Shown here piece after piece: positions 27,407-34,937 of a stretch of 64,000 bases of DNA. The DNA is from CAWFXC01 sp963819735. GTDB lineage: Bacteria; Actinomycetota; Acidimicrobiia; IMCC26256; DASPTH01. Location: the NCBI GenBank assembly GCA_963819735.1, contig CAWFXC010000001.1:1674001-1738000 (forward strand), read 5' to 3'. Below the pieces are notes generated by a model. That model ran no database searches and had not been told where the DNA came from. It saw nothing but the letters and a program-made list of their open reading frames with translations. How positions within the stretch are numbered: position 1 is the first letter of the stretch; each line of letters starts with the position of its first letter. Position numbers and translations under genes: made by a program.

Positions 27407-27549
27407 ACCAATGGGACCGAGCGACGGAACTGCCCGCGATTCGTCAGAGAGGCTCGCGGGCAGTTCCTCGCGGGGTACGCGCCTAGGAGTTCTGGGATGA
27501 GAAGTACAGAGGCAAAGCTGATTGAACGTGAGCCCAGACGTCGCCGTCG

Positions 27550-27789
27550 ATGGGAAACGAGACCATGACACTCAGGCAAGGCCCTCGCACCCCTCCCCGG
27601 TCCCTCAAGGAGCTTCAGAAGACTGAGCCGCTCGATCGACTCGTGGAGTTACGCGAGATCCAGGAGGCGATACCCGCACTTCGCGCCGAGGCAGTACAGG
27701 AGCTTCTCGACGACGGTTGGACGCGGAACGCGATCGCTCTCGAACTGGGAATCTCGCGCCAGGCGATCTATCAGTGGGGACCTGCCTAG
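27550..27789 (+). CDS. Small helix-turn-helix protein
   Basis: A 79-residue protein: a basic Pro-rich lead, a helical middle (LDRLVELREIQEAIPALRAE) and a C-terminal helix-turn-helix, DDGWTRNAIALELGISRQAI, ending YQWGPA. The motif resembles the resolvase/transposase- or Xre-like HTH where recognition helix residues are S-R-Q-A-I-Y-Q-W. ATG at 27550 or 27565 (the second has GGGAAACGAG upstream). It ends 24 bp before the inverted motif array at 27814, which is a natural candidate for its binding site. It could also be the end of a transposase-type gene, but there is no catalytic domain. Confidence 0.6.
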   Translation: MGNETMTLRQGPRTPPRSLKELQKTEPLDRLVELREIQEAIPALRAEAVQELLDDGWTRNAIALELGISRQAIYQWGPA

Positions 27790-27813
27790 GAACTTGGGGC
27801 CGCCCGAGGTTTG

Positions 27814-28022
27814 TCTTTTGCTGTCACGCTTCTGGCATTGGAACACGTCTCGAGACACACACCATCGTCGCAGGAACCGGTGTGCAGTCTTCTGCGCCGC
27901 CGAAGAAGCCGCCGCCACCGCCACCGCCGCGTGTCACGCTTCCGGCATTCTCTCTTATCTATATGCCAAAGCCGTGACACGCGGACGAGGGCGCCCAATG
28001 CCAGAAGCGTGACAGCAAAAGA
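27814..28022. repeat. 209-bp element: 28-bp perfect terminal inverted repeats, four copies of one motif
   Basis: 27814-27841 and 27995-28022 are perfect inverted copies over 28 bp. Inside, 27931-27948 and 27963-27980 form a second, imperfect inverted pair. All four arms are the same motif, core TGTCACGCTTCTGGCATT: forward at 27822 and 27932, reverse at 27963-27980 and 27995-28014. So the order is two direct, then two inverted copies. The second copy differs by C for T in the middle, the third by a few bases. The element falls exactly between the HTH gene and the stop of the leftward Cys-rich ORF. Confidence 0.8.
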
Positions 28023-28028
28023 GCTTCA

Positions 28029-28658
28029 CTAGTTCCCGCCAGCAGCTTCGTGGTTCCGGCGCATGATCCTCTCCACCTCCTTGGATGGGAAGTTCTCCGA
28101 GTACGGGCTATCGGGCTCAAGGATCTCTCCCCAATCTCGTTCGCTCTCCGCCTCGGCGAGCTCCCACATTCGATCGAGCCTCTCCTGATGCCCGAGGCCG
28201 ATGAGATGTGCACCACTCTTCGGTCGCGCAGCCACTTCGGGTTTCCAAATGCCCGAGTACGTCGGCGCGCGCAGCACTCCTGGCAAGGCCAACGCGTCTG
28301 CGGCAACGAAGGTCACCGCGTCGGCTGGCGACATCCACGACCCATCACTGGGGTCGACATCTCGGTGCTTGCCCAGATCGGCAGTTGCGACGATGACGGC
28401 GCGGTCAGGCTCGTCTGAACCGGGCCTGTTGGTTCGAACGAACAGAACGCGTCCGCCAGGGCTTGTGCGCTTCGCGATCCGACTGGCTCTCTGACGAAGC
28501 CGTGCGGGAAGTTCCTTTTCATACGCGCAGGACGCGACCCAGACCTGATCCTCGAGTGCGATGGCGTGGGCGAATATCTCGAGGCACTCGCGTGCTCGTC
28601 GAGTCGCGCACGGGACACATCCCCAGCCATTGCAGAGCCAGGGCTGAGGGTTCGTGAT
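28029..28658 (-). pseudogene. Cys-rich ORF of the element, no start codon (5'-truncated)
   Basis: This leftward frame is open for more than 200 codons but has no ATG, GTG or TTG before 28334. Its first recognisable part, NPQPWLCNGWGCVPCATRR (about 28652-28596), shows a C-x4-C-x2-C pattern followed by RARECLEIFAHAI, like the zinc-binding front of replication or transfer proteins of plasmids; then charged segments (LPARLRQRASRIAKRTS), a strand VLFVRTN, DRAVIVATADLGKHRDV, and the well-formed end PTYSGIWKPE to RIMRRNHEAAGGN. Coding quality is good, so it is probably a real gene cut at about 28650, where the integrase fragment begins in the opposite direction. The family is not established. Confidence 0.5.
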
Positions 28659-29310
28659 CCGTCGAGACTGCGGATATCGCCTGACGAGACTCAGCGGTTC
28701 CTTGAGCGCGCGCGCGGCGATCGACTCGACGCTCTCTACGTCTTGGCCGTTACCGCAGGTCTCCGCCAGGGCGAACTGTTAGGCCTGCGTTGGCGAGACC
28801 TCGACCTCGACAAGCGGGCCTACGAGTGACGGGCTCGCTGCAGAATCTGCCCGGTATTGGCCTGACCATTGTGGAGCCGAAGACGGGCAGGTCGCGCCGT
28901 CAAGTTGTGCTCAGCGCGATAGCTGTCGATGCGCTCCGACGTCATCGAGTCGCGCAGGCGGGGAACGCTTGCAGCTCGGCGAAGACTGGACCGATCTGGA
29001 CCTGGTCTTCGCGTCCTCGATTGAGACGCCCATCCATCCGAGCAACATGTTGCGCCGGTTCCGCCGGGTTCTCGACGAGGCGGGGCTCGGCAAGCTTCGG
29101 TTTCACGACCTTCGGCACACGTCGGCCACGCTGCTTCTGGAGCCGGGATCCATCCGAAGGTGGTGTCGGAGATGCTCGGACACTCGACGACAGCAATCAC
29201 CCTCGACCTCTACTCGCACGTCACGCCTACCATGCAACTCACGCGGCGGACGCGCTCGATTCACTGCTTGGCTGTCAACTTGGCTGTCAAACGGGGACCC
29301 AGTAGCGCGT
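28647..29310 (+). pseudogene. Tyrosine recombinase (integrase), catalytic domain broken in four frames
   Basis: The catalytic core can be followed across frames: ISPDETQRFLERARGDRLDA and TAGLRQGELLGLRWRDLDLD (Arg of the tetrad; stop at 28829), LTIVEPKTGRSRRQVVLS in the next frame, VFASSIETPIHPSNMLRRF and FHDLRHTSATLLLE (H-x-x-R) in the third, and VSEMLGHSTTAITLDLYSHV (His and the Tyr nucleophile) in the fourth. Three frame changes, near 28820, 28970 and 29150, plus loss of the N-terminal core-binding domain make it non-functional. Its 3' end lies 12 bp before a tRNA-Lys gene, the classic address of integrase genes. Confidence 0.85.
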
Positions 29311-29321
29311 TTGCCCTGATC

Positions 29322-29394
29322 GGGCCGCTAGCTCAACTGGCAGAGCATCGGGCTTTTAACCCGCAGGTTCCGAGTTCGAGTCTCGGGCGGCCCA
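29322..29394 (+). tRNA. tRNA-Lys (TTT)
   Basis: A full cloverleaf: acceptor GGGCCGC / GCGGCCC, D arm GCTC...GAGC, anticodon loop CTTTTAA with anticodon TTT, variable AGGTT, T arm CCGAG-TTCGAGT-CTCGG and discriminator A. The top pair of the anticodon stem is a T-C mismatch. CCA is not encoded. It is the probable attachment site of the decayed integrative element to its left. Confidence 0.93.
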
Positions 29395-29481
29395 CGACAC
29401 AACCCGACGGCGATGGCGGTCACGGAACCCGCGCTCGCCGCGCTGAGGGCGTGACATCGCACTCGCGCGACCGCTCAGGAG

Positions 29482-29991
29482 TCAGGAACCAGGATTGTCG
29501 AAGCCGTCGGGAGGCCCGTCCTGATGGCCGAGGGTCGGCTCGAAGCTCGCGACGTAGCGGTCGAACCGCTGCTTCCACGGCTCGCCTTCGACACCGTGTT
29601 CCAGGCGGTCGAGACACGAGTCCCATCCGGCGGCGTTGCGGGCGGCGACGTGCGCGCCGAGTTCCTCGGTGAGGACGAACGTGGTGCCGCCGTCGGGTGT
29701 CGCCGTGAGATCGAAGCTGATGGTGTCGGTTCCCCAGGTGAACGAGACGCGGTGCGGCGGATCCCACTCCAACACCGTGCCGGGGAGCTGGTCGATGTCG
29801 TGTCCGTCGAAGTGATGAGTCAGCGGCGCGCCGACCTTCCACTCGGCGATCTCGACGCGCGTGGGGAACCACGCTCGCATCTCGCTGGGATCGGTGACTG
29901 CAGTCCAGAGGGCCGCGACGGGCGTCGAGAGGTGACGTTCGAAGCGGAGGATCGGTCGGTGGCCGCCCCGGAGCAGGGTCGCGTCAGCCAT
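29482..29991 (-). CDS. SRPBCC (AHSA1/START-like) domain protein
   Basis: A 169-residue single-domain protein. RFERHLSTPVAALWTAVTDP opens the fold, then MRAWFPTRVE, LEWDPPHRVSFTWG and VLTEELG follow as in AHSA1 relatives. Such proteins bind hydrophobic ligands; many are co-encoded with an ArsR-type repressor exactly as here. The ATG at 29991 shares one base with the ArsR stop (TGATG) and has GGAGAG upstream, so translation is coupled. Ligand unknown. Confidence 0.85.
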   Translation of the reverse strand: MADATLLRGGHRPILRFERHLSTPVAALWTAVTDPSEMRAWFPTRVEIAEWKVGAPLTHHFDGHDIDQLPGTVLEWDPPHRVSFTWGTDTISFDLTATPDGGTTFVLTEELGAHVAARNAAGWDSCLDRLEHGVEGEPWKQRFDRYVASFEPTLGHQDGPPDGFDNPGS

Positions 29992-30314
29992 CAGTGATCT
30001 CTCCTCGATCGGGGTGGGGGCGGACTCAGGTGCTCCTCGAGCTGGTCGAGACTCGCGTTCCACATCTGGCGGTAGGGCTCGAGCCAGTCGTCGAGCTCGA
30101 CGAGGGGCGCGGCGCGGATCCGGTACAGGCGCCGCTGGCCGTCAGCGCGTACCGACACCAATCCCGCGTCGCGCAGCACGCGCAGATGCTTGGAGACCGC
30201 GGGCTGGCTCAGTGCTACACGCTCGACGAGTGCGTGCACGGACTGTTCCCCGCCCCGGAGCTGGTCGAGGATGCGTCGACGACTCGGTTCTGCGAGTACC
30301 TCAATCACGGTCAC
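29991..30314 (-). CDS. ArsR-family repressor
   Basis: A 107-residue winged-helix protein: VTVIEVLAEPSRRRILDQLR, LVERVALSQPAVSKHLRVL (recognition helix) and LVSVRADGQRRLYRI (wing). No Cys, so it is not a classical metal sensor; it belongs to the group paired with SRPBCC proteins. I place the start at the GTG at 30314 because it is the normal beginning of the family and lies seven bases after a good -10, so the message may be leaderless. A palindrome covers the promoter and points to autoregulation. Confidence 0.88.
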   Translation of the reverse strand: MTVIEVLAEPSRRRILDQLRGGEQSVHALVERVALSQPAVSKHLRVLRDAGLVSVRADGQRRLYRIRAAPLVELDDWLEPYRQMWNASLDQLEEHLSPPPPRSRRDH

Positions 30315-30320
30315 ACGCCA

Positions 30321-30356
30321 AGTATGCCTGTGTGGATATATACGTGTCAAGGCATA
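30321..30356 (-). promoter_or_regulatory. Leaderless promoter with overlapping inverted repeat
   Basis: Leftward TTGACA (30350-30345) and CATACT (30326-30321) are 18 bp apart; the -10 ends seven bases before the GTG of the ArsR gene. TATGCCT (30323-30329) and AGGCATA (30350-30356) are perfect inverted arms that cover both promoter elements, a likely ArsR operator. Confidence 0.6.
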
Positions 30357-30446
30357 TAGCGGCCCGTCCGCGCTCATTCGCTGACGCACGAAGCGCGTCC
30401 GTCCACTCACCAACGAGCTTGTTGCGCAGACCGGCTACCACCGTCT

Positions 30447-31853
30447 TCATCCACGCTCAGCGGGGGCTCCGTTGGCAAGTTCGATCATCCGCGCGAGTCC
30501 GTGCTCGGTGTGGTCAGCCAGTCGTGCTGTAGCCGCCCGCACTGTCGGATCGTCCAGTTGCGACGGTTCGACGCGCGCAGGGTTCAAGGCGCAGCCGTTG
30601 GCCCATGCGGCGATGTCCGGCTCCGCGCCGTAGTTGCGCGCCGCCACCGTTCCACGAACCTGCATCCGCGCCCAGTCGGCAAGCTTGTCGGCAAAGGTGT
30701 TCGGTGGACACAACCGGTTGCGTTCTCGGTCGTCGTCGCGAGTTGCCTCTACGAAGCCGGCCAGCGCCGCGCAGAAACACGGGAAGCCGGCCCGTATCGT
30801 CTGGAGTCTGATCTTGTCCCGCTCCCAGAGCGGAACCGGCGCTGGGTACTGCAGTCCGGAGGCGGCGCAGTGCACCACGAGCGAGTCCGGCGCCAACGGG
30901 ACCGACCCCTCGTCGAGGATGATCACGTGACCCGTCACGTGGTCGATGTGTCCCAGGCGAACGACGTTCTCGATCGTGCGGAGCAGATCGAGCTCCCATG
31001 CGCCGAGGGTTGGAGCCTTGGCCATCGTCGGAAGGACATTCGTGTCGATCCGATGCATCACGCCGTGGGCCTCGAGCCGCAAGAAGAGATCGTCGAGCGA
31101 CTCGGCGTCGCCGGCGGCGGTCATCGTGTCCGCAGCCAGCCCGAGCGCCACCGCCGGATCGGGCTGAACGACCGCTCGATTGAGCATCCACGGTTCACGC
31201 GGGCGCACCCAAGTGATGCGGTCGGGCTGCACTCCATTCGTCAACAACCACACGATCGCGTCGGTCGCGGTCTTGCCGGAGCCGACGATCGCATACCTGC
31301 TCGGCGTCGTCGTCAATCGTGCGAGGTCGTTGACGGGAACCACGCGCACGTCGTCGGTCACGCCGAATGGTGGGGGTGTCGTCGCGGGAATCGTTGGGGA
31401 GAGGTAGGTGGCATCGACGACCCTGCGCCGTACATCAATCTGCCGGGTCTCGCCCGAAACGTACGATGTCACGCGGTGCGAGGAGCCGTCCGTGTGGTAC
31501 TCGCTACCCGCGAGGAAGGTGACGCGCCCCGACCGTACGAACCGGCGATGGAGGATGTCGTCGTAATAGGCCCGGATCTCCGACTGACGGGCGCGTTCGC
31601 CGAGCCCGGCCTCCGGGCCGACGTCCTGCACCGCGTCGCCGCCGAGCACGGTCGACGCGACGCCGTAGAACACGGACGCCTGATGGAGTTGCACAAACGG
31701 ATACGCGTCCTGCCAATGCCCGCCCGCTACATGGCGTCGATCGACGAGCGTCACATGTACGTCCGCGTGATCGATGAGGGCGTCGGTGAAGGCCATTCCC
31801 ATCGCGCCCGCGCCCACGACCAGGTAGTCGGTCTCCAGTGATCGCCGCGCCAT
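30447..31853 (-). CDS. FAD/NAD(P)-binding oxidoreductase
   Basis: A 468-residue flavoprotein with DYLVVGAGAMGMAFTDALID (about 8-27) as the FAD-binding Rossmann motif and a second nucleotide motif, YAIVGSGKTATDAI, near residue 195, as in flavin monooxygenases and related NAD(P)H-dependent enzymes. GGHWQDAYPFVQLHQ resembles the region after the first motif in FMO/BVMO-like proteins, but the BVMO fingerprint is not clear. The start at 31853 is the last ATG before the FAD motif; the open frame extends to 31982. Monocistronic. Substrate unknown. Confidence 0.8.
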   Translation of the reverse strand: MARRSLETDYLVVGAGAMGMAFTDALIDHADVHVTLVDRRHVAGGHWQDAYPFVQLHQASVFYGVASTVLGGDAVQDVGPEAGLGERARQSEIRAYYDDILHRRFVRSGRVTFLAGSEYHTDGSSHRVTSYVSGETRQIDVRRRVVDATYLSPTIPATTPPPFGVTDDVRVVPVNDLARLTTTPSRYAIVGSGKTATDAIVWLLTNGVQPDRITWVRPREPWMLNRAVVQPDPAVALGLAADTMTAAGDAESLDDLFLRLEAHGVMHRIDTNVLPTMAKAPTLGAWELDLLRTIENVVRLGHIDHVTGHVIILDEGSVPLAPDSLVVHCAASGLQYPAPVPLWERDKIRLQTIRAGFPCFCAALAGFVEATRDDDRERNRLCPPNTFADKLADWARMQVRGTVAARNYGAEPDIAAWANGCALNPARVEPSQLDDPTVRAATARLADHTEHGLARMIELANGAPAERG

Positions 31854-32022
31854 AGTGCTCGGATTCCTGCCCGCGTCTACGAAGGTCGACAGCCGAACGG
31901 ATCTTACGAAAGAACGGGTTGGTTTGAGTTCGTTGTCTACGGACTGTGGACCAGGGCTCCATCGCGTACGGGAGCGGGGCACTGGCGGGTGAACGTGCCC
32001 GCCGGTGCCCCATAGCTGTGAG

Positions 32023-32277
32023 TCAGTCGGAACGCCAGCGCCGGTACAGCTCGGTGAAGTCTGCTCGCATGTCCGGGGTCAGGTCGTCGGGCTCGATCGA
32101 ACCGGTCAATTCGATCGTGATTCTGATCTGCTCGAGGTAAGCGGCGCAGTTGGGACAGGCCCGAATGTGGGCTTCGAATCGCTTGCGGTCTCGGCGCGAG
32201 AGCGAGCCCTCGAGGTAATCGGTGACGAGCTCGACCGCCTGCCGGCACACGATGTCGTTCCGTCGCAAGGAGATCAT
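32023..32277 (-). CDS. Zinc-finger anti-sigma factor
   Basis: An 84-residue protein with the zf-HC2 pattern: Cys at about residue 11, and HIRACPNCAAYLEQI giving the H-x3-C-x2-C of zinc-binding anti-sigma domains. No transmembrane helix, so it is a soluble anti-sigma factor, perhaps redox-responsive. It starts three bases after the sigma-gene stop, in the usual sigma/anti-sigma order. Confidence 0.85.
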   Translation of the reverse strand: MISLRRNDIVCRQAVELVTDYLEGSLSRRDRKRFEAHIRACPNCAAYLEQIRITIELTGSIEPDDLTPDMRADFTELYRRWRSD

Positions 32278-32280
32278 GCG

Positions 32281-32862
32281 TCAGCCCTCCTTCATGGCGG
32301 TTTCGAGCATCTCGCGCAGGCGGCTTCGACCGCGGTGCAGCAGTATCCGCTGATTCCCGCTGCTGATGTCGAGCACGGAACACACCTCTTGGTTGGAGAG
32401 CCCTTCGACGTCGCGCAGCAAGACGACCTGGCGCCAGCGGGCGGGCAGGTCCTCGAGGGCAACGGTGAGGACCGGCGACCAGGTGGCGGCGTCGAGGCGG
32501 TCGTCACTTTCGTCGGTCCAGCGGTCGAGCGGATCGGCCCATTGGCCGTTTGTGTCGAAGCGAGCGGGGTCGACCGTGTGCAATGCCTCAATCGAGGTGT
32601 GCGAAGGTTCGCGCTCGCCGGTGGAGCGTGCCCGGTTCGTGAGGATGCGGAACAACCATGTCTTCAACGTCGAGCGTCCCTCGAACCGGTCGATACCGCG
32701 AACGACGCCCATCCACGTGTCCTGGACGACTTCTTCGGCCAAGGTCTGAGTCGGGACCATCGAGCGGGCCAGGCGGAGCATGGGCTGCTGGTAGCGGGCT
32801 ACCAACAGGACGAACGCCTCCTCGTCTCCATGACGCAACCGACCGAGCAGTTCGTCGTCCAT
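32281..32862 (-). CDS. ECF RNA polymerase sigma factor
   Basis: A 193-residue sigma factor. Region 2 reads HGDEEAFVLLVARYQQPMLR, then VVQDTWMGVVRGIDRFEG and LKTWLFRILTNRAR; region 4 reads LPARWRQVVLLRDVEGLSNQ and LDISSGNQRILLHRGRSRLR. The linker carries WSPVLTVALEDLP. The start at 32862 (MDDELLGRL) is preceded by GTGGAG and is where the family begins; the frame is open to 32952. Paired with the anti-sigma gene; the divergent beta-propeller gene at 33085 is a plausible target. Confidence 0.9.
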   Translation of the reverse strand: MDDELLGRLRHGDEEAFVLLVARYQQPMLRLARSMVPTQTLAEEVVQDTWMGVVRGIDRFEGRSTLKTWLFRILTNRARSTGEREPSHTSIEALHTVDPARFDTNGQWADPLDRWTDESDDRLDAATWSPVLTVALEDLPARWRQVVLLRDVEGLSNQEVCSVLDISSGNQRILLHRGRSRLREMLETAMKEG

Positions 32863-33005
32863 CTCCACGTCTCGAAAGGGTACGACCGCAGAACCGGTCT
32901 TCGTTTTGCCCCCGGTCCCGAGTGTTCGACCGAATTCTTCGAGCCCGGGCACGATCTCCTGTCCCTGCGAACGGTCGAAGCGTTACGGATCGCACGAGGC
33001 GTCCC

Positions 33006-33033
33006 GTGACCCACGCGTCGCGTAACGGGTCAC
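33006..33033. promoter_or_regulatory. Inverted repeat in the divergent promoter region
   Basis: GTGACCC (33006-33012) and GGGTCAC (33027-33033) are perfect inverted arms with a 14-bp spacer, lying between the leftward sigma gene and the rightward beta-propeller gene. A regulator site is possible; no -35/-10 of ECF type stands out. Confidence 0.35.
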
Positions 33034-33084
33034 TCGTGGCTCGGGACTCTGCTCGGGAGGAATTCCACGAGCGAAGGAGACGCA

Positions 33085-34230
33085 ATGAAACGATTCATTC
33101 GCATGGCGTTCGGCGCCGGCGCAGCACTGGCGATGGCGCTATGGGTCGCACCTGTGGCCGCCGGCGCCGAAGGCTTCTCCGGCGGTCCGAACTTCGGTGC
33201 CGACCACGTGGTCTTCGTCCAGACCGACAATCCGGCCGGGAATCAGGTCGTTGCCTATGACCGCGCCGACAACGGCGCGCTCAGCCTGGCGAACACGTAC
33301 AACACCGGTGGGCTCGGCGGTGTGCTGAGCGGGTCGGTGGTGGACCACCTCGCCTCGCAGGGTTCTCTGACCTACGACCAACGCAACTCCCTGCTCTACG
33401 CCGTCAACGCCGGCAGCAACAGCGTGTCGGTGTTCTCGGTGCGGGGCGACCAGCTCACCCTGCGCCAAGTGGTGAGCTCTGGCGGCGCCTTCCCCGTGAG
33501 CGTCGCCGTGCACGGCAGCCTCGTCGCGGTCGTCAACGCCGAAAACGGTGGATCGGTCCAGGAGTACATCGCCTTCCTCGGCCACCTGTTCCCGCTCCCG
33601 GGCTCGAACCGCGCGCTCGGACTCGACCCGAACGCCGCACCACAATTCGTGAACACTCCCGGGCAGGTCGCGTTCTCGCCCGACGGCTCCAAGCTGATCG
33701 TGACGACCAAGGCGAACGGCAACAACATCGACGTGTTCCGAGTCGGCTTCCTGGGGCTGCTGTCGGCTTCCCCGGTGGTCAACGCTGAACCCGGGACGGT
33801 GCCCTTCGCGATCACGTTCGACCAGACCGGGCATCTCGTCATCGCCAATGCCGGTACGAACGCCCTGTCCACCTACGCGCTCAACTCGAACGGGACCGTG
33901 AACGTGATCAGCTCCGTCGGGACCGGGAACGCGGCGACATGCTGGGTCGCCCCCGCCCAGGGCTTCCTGTTCGCGTCCAACGCCGGAAGCGCAAACGTGA
34001 GTGGATTCCAGTCGGCGCCGAGCGGTCAGCTGACCCTCCTCGGGGCAACCGGGACCGACCCCGGGACCGTCGACGCGTCCGCTTCGAACGGCGGACAGTT
34101 CCTCTACGTCCAGACCGGAGGCAACGGAATCGTGGACGAGTTCCAGGTCCACCCCAACGGAAGCCTGACCGCGATCGGATCCGTCACCGTCGCCGGCGCG
34201 GCCGGCGGAGAAGGCATCGTCGCCTTCTGA
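33085..34230 (+). CDS. Secreted lactonase-like seven-bladed beta-propeller
   Basis: A 381-residue exported protein: signal peptide MKRFIRMAFGAGAALAMAL to about residue 28, then repeated blades such as VVAYDRADNGALSLANTY, SVSVFSVRGDQLTLRQV, VAFSPDGSKLIVTTK and QFLYVQTGGNGIVDEFQV. The pattern is that of the YVTN/6-phosphogluconolactonase-like (COG2706) propellers. Outside the cell a binding or lactonase role is possible; no catalytic residue can be assigned. The ATG has AGGAG-like sequence (GAAGGAGACGCA) upstream, and a strong terminator follows the stop. Confidence 0.85.
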   Translation: MKRFIRMAFGAGAALAMALWVAPVAAGAEGFSGGPNFGADHVVFVQTDNPAGNQVVAYDRADNGALSLANTYNTGGLGGVLSGSVVDHLASQGSLTYDQRNSLLYAVNAGSNSVSVFSVRGDQLTLRQVVSSGGAFPVSVAVHGSLVAVVNAENGGSVQEYIAFLGHLFPLPGSNRALGLDPNAAPQFVNTPGQVAFSPDGSKLIVTTKANGNNIDVFRVGFLGLLSASPVVNAEPGTVPFAITFDQTGHLVIANAGTNALSTYALNSNGTVNVISSVGTGNAATCWVAPAQGFLFASNAGSANVSGFQSAPSGQLTLLGATGTDPGTVDASASNGGQFLYVQTGGNGIVDEFQVHPNGSLTAIGSVTVAGAAGGEGIVAF

Positions 34231-34244
34231 CCAGTCCGCGAAGA

Positions 34245-34275
34245 GCGGCGGCGCCGAGATGCTCGGCGCCGCCGC
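34245..34275 (+). terminator. Rho-independent-type terminator
   Basis: Fourteen fully paired bases, GCGGCGGCGCCGAG (34245-34258) and CTCGGCGCCGCCGC (34262-34275), with loop ATG, followed by TTCTGTT. It begins 15 bp after the beta-propeller stop. Confidence 0.8.
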
Positions 34276-34286
34276 TTCTGTTACCT

Positions 34287-34320
34287 GCAGGTTCAGGGTT
34301 CGAGTCCCTGGCGGCCCACC
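34287..34320 (+). repeat. tRNA 3' fragment (T arm and acceptor 3' strand)
   Basis: GCAGGTT, a complete T arm CAGGG-TTCGAGT-CCCTG, then GCGGCCCACC. The acceptor strand equals that of the tRNA-Lys at 29322-29394 and the preceding GCAGGTTC is the same, but the T stem differs with compensating changes. There is no 5' half in front, where the terminator lies. It has the position and orientation of an attachment-site remnant or a broken tRNA gene. Confidence 0.65.
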
Positions 34321-34347
34321 GAACATGCGGCCTGGTCGCGGCCCGCG

Positions 34348-34530
34348 CTACTCCTCGGCGGGCTTGGCGACGGGCGCGTTCGTCACCCTCGTGTGTGCAT
34401 TGCGGTACGCGAGATAGTCGGCGCGCAACTCCAGCGCCTCGCATGCGTCACCCCGTGCGCATTCGCCCAGGCCGGGGCGTTCCTCCACGAGCGGCCCGGG
34501 GCAACCGACGCGCTGATTCGTCACGCTCAT
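34348..34530 (-). CDS. Small Cys-containing hypothetical protein
   Basis: Sixty residues, MSVTNQRVGCPGPLVEERPG then LGECARGDACEALELRADYL and AYRNAHTRV. Three Cys and an ordered helix (ACEALELRADYLAYRNA) look like a genuine small protein. No family recognised. It is divergent from the GAF-ANTAR gene; the 400 bp between hold only the hairpin at 34823. Confidence 0.45.
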   Translation of the reverse strand: MSVTNQRVGCPGPLVEERPGLGECARGDACEALELRADYLAYRNAHTRVTNAPVAKPAEE

Positions 34531-34822
34531 GATCCGAGCGTAACCCCCAGTCAGCGCAACGACGCGGCCCCACCTTCATCCCGATCTCATCGGGATCGAT
34601 GCACCATCATCCGGCGCGTCGGTCCGGATGCATCCGCCGGGGCGAAGTCGAGTTGCCGTCGCCGCACGCGCGGCGTCTCGGCGCGAACGTCGGAGCGCCG
34701 CACGATCCACCCGCTGGTGACCCCTGTGCGGCGCTTCGACGCGCCAGGGATCGACGCGCGAAGGGTCGGTGCGTTTGGGTCGATACCGATGCGGGTAGCC
34801 TGTTCCTCAACTACCCCGATCA

Positions 34823-34842
34823 CTCGGAGAGTGTTCTCCGAG
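34823..34842 (+). promoter_or_regulatory. Hairpin with a possible ANTAR hexaloop
   Basis: CTCGGAG and CTCCGAG pair around AGTGTT (34830-34835). A six-base loop with A at position 1 and G at position 4 is the hallmark of ANTAR-binding RNA stem-loops, and this one lies 96 bp before an ANTAR gene. The loop A and final T could also pair, leaving a four-base loop. A clear second hexaloop stem, normally required, was not found. Confidence 0.4.
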
Positions 34843-34937
34843 CGGCTGCAGCCGGTACGGTGAGGCACTCTCGAACTGCCGGCGACCTCCTTCCGGACCC
34901 TGAGGTCTTGCGCCTGGCTCTACTACAGGAGCTGCGC

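Noticed and set aside
27814..28022. Integron attC site
   Set aside because: Two nested inverted pairs recall attC, but the GTTRRRY/RYYYAAC ends are absent and the only recombinase nearby is a tRNA-type tyrosine integrase.
34276..34320. Complete second tRNA gene
   Set aside because: Only the T arm and the 3' acceptor strand are present; the place of the D and anticodon arms is taken by the terminator hairpin.
33139..34326. A 395-codon leftward frame beginning GPPGTRTLNLQ
   Set aside because: That opening is the well-known false peptide made by reading a tRNA 3' end; the rest is antisense to the beta-propeller gene.
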